64,000 nucleotides of DNA from contig JALPQD010000160.1 in assembly GCA_023101885.1 (NCBI GenBank), positions 2,513,188 to 2,577,187 on the forward strand, written 5' to 3'. This document shows positions 42,271-64,000 of the stretch, one piece after another; position 1 is the stretch's first letter; every line of letters begins with the position of its first letter. The position numbers and the translations under genes are program-made. This DNA is from Typhlomys cinereus (lineage: Eukaryota; Chordata; Mammalia; Rodentia; Platacanthomyidae). The notes under the pieces are model-generated. The model saw nothing but the letters and a program-made list of their open reading frames with translations. It was not told the origin of the DNA and made no database searches.

Positions 42271-45200
42271 TTGAATTACTTTCAGTTGTTCTCCCCTTGC
42301 TCTTCTGCAAGCTGTCCGCTCGGGGCTGTCGTACGTAGTGCGGTGGCAGGAACTGTGTTTTCTGCGATGCTTAACGAGCACTTGGTGTACCTGCGGTCCT
42401 TTAACACCTGCCAAACCGGGGCCGTCAGGTTGAACCGTCTCTGGAGAGGACCTAATAGATGCAAGTGCCGATTTTCCAAGATGAGGATCTTCCCAGGGAC
42501 AGGACTTAAATTCGAAGTCTGTATCTGGCTGTAGGGGAAGAGTTTACCCTAGTAAAAACCATCTCTTCCCTGTGTTGCAGGAGTTCCGGAAGTCCTGCTG
42601 AGAATTAATTCTTGGTCTTGGTTATTTTCTCGATTTTTCTTTCTTGAATCCTAATAAGCTTTCTTCTCTGCAGATATGCACTCAGTGTCCTGGAAGTTTG
42701 CAAAATTTGTCCAGAGTAGCTGTTTATTGTAACCTGACATCGGAGTTAACGTTGCATGCCCGCTGCTGCGTGGATCAGAAGGGCACCATCTTGGGGTAAG
42801 TAGGGTGAGGGAGAAGACATTCTTGGATACCAAAAAGAGTTGCCAGACCCGAGCCCAGAATGCCTGGCTAAATTTTGGCTTTGGAGATAAATATTGAGAG
42901 GCTTAATTAACTGCAGATATCTAAAGCTTGGCCTAAAATTTTTTAATTTGTTTTTGTAGCATTTTTGACTAAGTAAACAATTCTGTGGGTCTTCCTGGAT
43001 GACAATGCTTTGCTTAGAAGTCTTTTTTTTTTTTTCCTTTTAAAAAAGTATTTAGGAATGTGGAGGTTAGCGAACAAGTCTGTTCTGTTCTCTCTTATCC
43101 TGTGAGCTACAGGGTTCAAACTCAAGTCGCTAAGTTTGTCTACAAGGATCTTTTCCACTGAACCATCTCACTAGTTTGGTGGAAAAAAATGAAGTGATTT
43201 GATTTTTTATTTTTTCATTCATTTAAAAATCTCTGTGGCTTGATCTGATGGTACACATCTATAATTTTAGCACTTGGTAGGTGGAAGCAGGAGAATCAAA
43301 ATTTCAAAAACATCCTTGACTACATAGTGAGTTGAGACCTTGGATTACAGGAAGGGAAGGGAAGGAGGGATGAAGAGAGGGAGGGAGGGAGGGAGACTGG
43401 GAGAGAGGGAAGGAGGGAGGAAAGGAGGAAGGGAGGAAGGAATCTCTGTGAGATGATGCTGGGGATGATGGTTCACGTGTGTAATCCCAGCACTTGAGAA
43501 GCTGGGCCAGCCTAGGATATAAAATGAGTTCGAGGGTAGTCCAGGTTATAGACTTATTTCCAAACAAGATTTCTGTGGAACTGTAGCTCAGTGGTTCAGT
43601 GACAGAGTACTCATCTCATTCACGATGGCCTGGGTTGAATCCCCAGCAATGAAAGAGAAAGGAAAAAAAAACCCTACAGGATCTGAGAATCATGAGGTTT
43701 GCTAATCCAAACAGAAACCATAGTCTCTTCCATATATGTACAATGCACAGGTATGTTAATTTCAATAGTGAAGCCCAACAGAAATGTCTGTGAAATGGGT
43801 GTTCTGTATCTGTACTGTAGCCACTGGTGTGGTTATTTCAAATACATTTAAACCGTGGCTGGTGGAAACAAAATACTGAATTTCTAAGTAAAATTTTAAG
43901 TACTTGTAGCTTATGCTGACTATATTGGCCATTACATGGATACGGAGTCTACTATGGCACCTCATTTGTAATCTAAACCCAGTGGTATTTACTTAATATT
44001 AGTTTAAATGGGAGATTGCACATTGAAATACATAGATTTAAAAAGAGACATCACTGTACTAATTACCTTATTTCTTCAGGCTAGATCTCCAGAACTGTTC
44101 TCTGAAAGATCCTGGTCCAAACTTTCCTGAGGCACATACTGCTGTTATCGTGTAAGTGACTTCCTGCCCAAATGTTGAATGTGGTGATGGGGAATCTTTG
44201 GAGATGAACACTTTAAAAGGTGGGTGAATATTAACGTCTAAGTCTGTACAATTCCGGGTAAGGATTAAGTCCACCTCCAGGAAAACAAGTGTGAAGGCAA
44301 TTAGGGTGATTTTCTAAATAGAACTAATCGTGTTTTGCAGAGACCTCCAAGCAAATCCCCTCAAGGATGACTTGACCAACACCTTCCATGGTTTTACCCA
44401 ACTCCAGACTCTGTAAGTAATAGAATGGGACAGAGAATTAACAGCTGTGGCACTGCTGCTGGGTGTGTGATGGAGGTCGGGATCGAACCTATTGCCTCAT
44501 GGGTTATTAAATATTTGTTCTACCACTGGGTTACAACCCTAAGCCCCTTCCCCCACATTATAACAACCTATGTTGTTTTCAGGGTACTACCACCAGATAG
44601 CATCTGTCCTGGGGGTCTTAGTGCCTGGGAAAGTGTTATCTTTTATGAAGCGAGCAAGATCTGCCAAGGGCAAAAGGACCTCTGCAATAGTACTGGAAAC
44701 GCAGGTATGCTGTGTTCTGTCCCCAACTGGGGAGTCTCACAACTTTTGAGAGAAAAGATGATTCAGTGCCTTTTGTCCAGGATTCTAAGGCTCTATCTCC
44801 TTGGAAAGAAAAAGTCTTTGAATACATTATCATTGCATCCTCATCCCCTTGTGACCTAGAAATAATTAAACTCTAAATTCAAGCAGCAGTTAAGAAAAAT
44901 ACCTAATTCGATTTGATGATGCTCTCTTTTCCTCTGCCTCCAGAAATGTGTCCTGAGAATGGAGCTTGTGTACCTGATGGTCCTGGTCTTTCACAATGTA
45001 TCTGTGCTGGTGGTTTCCATGGATACAAGTGTATGCGACAGGTGAGGAACTGGGCTTTTTAGAGAACCCGCCAAGACCATCGTATCTTTGAAGGATCTCC
45101 AGGAAGCTGGTGCCATTTAGAGGAGGAAGCTGCATGGGAAAGATGAGGGATAAGTTGCTAGGCAACGACTGGCGTTAGGATGCAGTCCCGCCTGTAATGC

Positions 45201-45339
45201 TGTCACTTTTTTTTTCCTTTTCTGTTAATCGCAGGGCACTTTCCCGTTTCTTTTGTTCTTTGGGATTCTGGGATTCACCACCCTGTCCATCTCCATTCTG
45301 CTTTGGGGAACCCAACGCCGAAAAGCCAAGGCCTCCTGA
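41940..45339 (+). CDS. Atraid: All-trans retinoic acid-induced differentiation factor (APR3), complete
   Basis: Coding exons: 41940-42038, 42674-42795, 44080-44151, 44341-44412, 44583-44704, 44944-45041, 45235-45339; 690 nt, giving 229 residues plus TGA, equal to human ATRAID. All junctions are GT-AG. The ATG has a good context (A at -3, G at +4). Residues 14-30 form a signal peptide (VPWAAALLLALGVDRALA). The ectodomain has sequons NLS, NCS and NST and leucine-rich-like segments (LDLQNC, VDLQANPL). An EGF-like module lies at about 165-192 (Cys 165, 171, 181, 183, 192). One membrane helix lies at about 199-219, with a short basic tail QRRKAKAS. The human protein interacts with NELL1 and pairs with SLC37A3 in lysosomes for bisphosphonate export; those roles are carried over by homology. 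An in-frame ATG at 41865 could give a 25-residue longer start. Confidence 0.97.
43035..43178 (-). repeat. B2/B3-like SINE in Atraid intron 2
   Basis: GTGGAGGTTAGCGAACAAGT ... CACTGAACCATCTCACTAG. Confidence 0.6.
43232..43345 (+). repeat. B1-like SINE in Atraid intron 2
   Basis: TTGATCTGATGGTACACATC ... ATTTTAGCACTTGGTAGG. Confidence 0.65.
43346..43442. repeat. Purine-rich (GGGA/GGAA)n tract
   Basis: About 95 bp almost wholly A and G. Confidence 0.9.
43452..43568 (+). repeat. B1-like SINE
   Basis: GTGTGTAATCCCAGCACTTG in canonical B1 position. Confidence 0.75.
43572..43665 (+). repeat. ID-like SINE with A-tail
   Basis: GTAGCTCAGTGGTTCAGTG ... GGGTTGAATCCCCAGCAATG then an A-rich tail. Confidence 0.7.
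44430..44560 (-). repeat. ID-like SINE, degenerate, in Atraid intron
   Basis: Reverse tRNA-like unit with GATCGAACCTATTGCCTCAT. Confidence 0.5.
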
Positions 45340-45555
45340 ACCACCTTAGGGTGCCGCGAGAGCGTCCTGTGTCACAGCCCAGCTGGAGATTTGCTTTCTT
45401 AACCGCGGGACTGCGCAGCGGATCCTCGCCGAGCCTAAAGCCGCGCTCGGCCATGAAGGTGTAAAAGCTGCACGCCTGGGGGTCCTGGGACCCTGGGGCA
45501 GGAGCGGACTAGAACCATTTGTGTTGTTGACAATAAACACGGTTTTCATTTTTTT
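45340..45555 (+). other. Atraid: Atraid 3' UTR and polyadenylation signal
   Basis: A short 3' UTR follows the TGA at 45337-45339. AATAAA lies at 45532-45537, followed by a T-rich stretch typical of a downstream element, so cleavage is expected near 45,550. This is about 330 bp before the Cad start codon. Confidence 0.85.
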
Positions 45556-45804
45556 CTTTTCTTTTTTAAAGGGCGCCCCGCCTTTGCGTGTTTCTTGGGG
45601 GGGTGTGCTGCTGTGCGGGCGGCGGGCCGTGCCGGGCGCGGGGTCGCGGGGTCCCCGGCGGCACGCGCCCCTGCCCGCGGCCCCGCCCCCTGCGTGCGCG
45701 GCCCCGCCCCTCACGCCGCCGGCGCCGTCGCAGTCGCGCGGCAGACGAGCGCGCCCGGGTGCTGCTCGCCGCCCGCCTCCTCGCCCGCGCCCCGCGCAGC
45801 GAGC

Positions 45805-45810
45805 CACGTG
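45805..45810. promoter_or_regulatory. Cad: CACGTG E-box of the Cad promoter (Myc/Max, USF)
   Basis: A perfect CACGTG palindrome in the context GCCACGTGG, 71 bp before the ATG. It matches in sequence and placement the known Myc-responsive E-box of mammalian Cad. Function here is by homology. Confidence 0.85.
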
Positions 45811-45880
45811 GACCTCCGGAGCGCCGTGCTCGCCGCGGGCCCCGCCGCTCTCCGTCCTCGCCCCGCCGCAGCTCGTCCCC

Positions 45881-63822
<17,942 letters not shown>

Positions 63823-64000
63823 GTGGGTGCATCGAAGGTTCTGGTCCTCCTGCCACTTCCTAGTAACACCAAAGGTCACTCGAAGTCCTTGGAGGCAGGA
63901 GAGGGCAGAGGAGAGCCTCCAGCCAGTACCCTTGGCATATTTGGCCCATTATGCTTCTAGCGGGATGTTGTCCGTGGAAGCTGGAACTGGGCGTACCAAG
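63823..64000 (+). other. Cad: Cad intron 30, truncated by window edge
   Basis: The donor GTGGGT follows exon 30. No acceptor followed by the expected next residues (ILLIKAAKARG in human) is seen before the window ends. Confidence 0.8.

Noticed and set aside
41780..42310. Minus-strand open frame of 176 codons in the Atraid promoter
   Set aside because: CpG-island shadow over Atraid exon 1, no conserved protein.

Overview
This is a mammalian, almost certainly rodent, genomic window. Long non-coding tracts are full of B1-like, ID-like and B2-like SINEs, LTRs and L1 tails. They flank three intron-containing genes of a conserved mammalian block: Slc5a6 (minus), Atraid (plus) and Cad (plus, cut by the right edge). 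The commonest repeat is a SINE with a B2-like tRNA head but a body I do not know from mouse or rat. I therefore suspect a non-murid rodent (a dipodid such as a jerboa is a guess), but the species cannot be fixed from sequence alone.

Layout. 1-29,300: about 29 kb with no gene I can identify. It holds nested SINEs, four LTRs of one ERV family, MaLR-like LTRs, two 3' ends of a rodent L1, an older L1M-like piece, and long simple repeats (a 490-bp polypyrimidine tract; a GACA/GATA array). 29,300-41,100: Slc5a6 on the minus strand, 15 coding exons and 635 codons, with a polyadenylation signal at 29,338 and a long 5' intron. 40,880-42,270: a CpG island between Slc5a6 and Atraid, which are head to head. 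41,940-45,550: Atraid, 7 exons, 229 codons. 45,560-46,160: the Cad CpG-island promoter, only about 330 bp after the Atraid polyadenylation signal, with GC boxes and a CACGTG E-box. 45,881-64,000: Cad exons 1-30, residues 1-1620 of a protein of about 2225. The end of the dihydroorotase domain and all of the aspartate transcarbamoylase domain lie past the right edge.

The genes share no single pathway. Slc5a6 makes the sodium-dependent transporter for biotin, pantothenate and lipoate. Atraid makes a small membrane protein with an EGF-like module, linked to lysosomal transport and differentiation. Cad makes the multifunctional enzyme for the first three steps of pyrimidine synthesis. I joined exons by hand: every coding junction is GT-AG, reading frames close exactly, and the predicted lengths and catalytic-residue numbers match the human proteins as I recall them.

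I found no sign of an undescribed biological system. The points most worth a second look are four introns whose length is a multiple of three and which lack in-frame stops (Slc5a6 first coding intron; Cad introns 1, 11 and 27), the tight Atraid-Cad spacing, repeated palindromic modules and a duplicated CCAAT element in the LTR family, several nested transposon insertions, and the unfamiliar SINE with two visible age classes.
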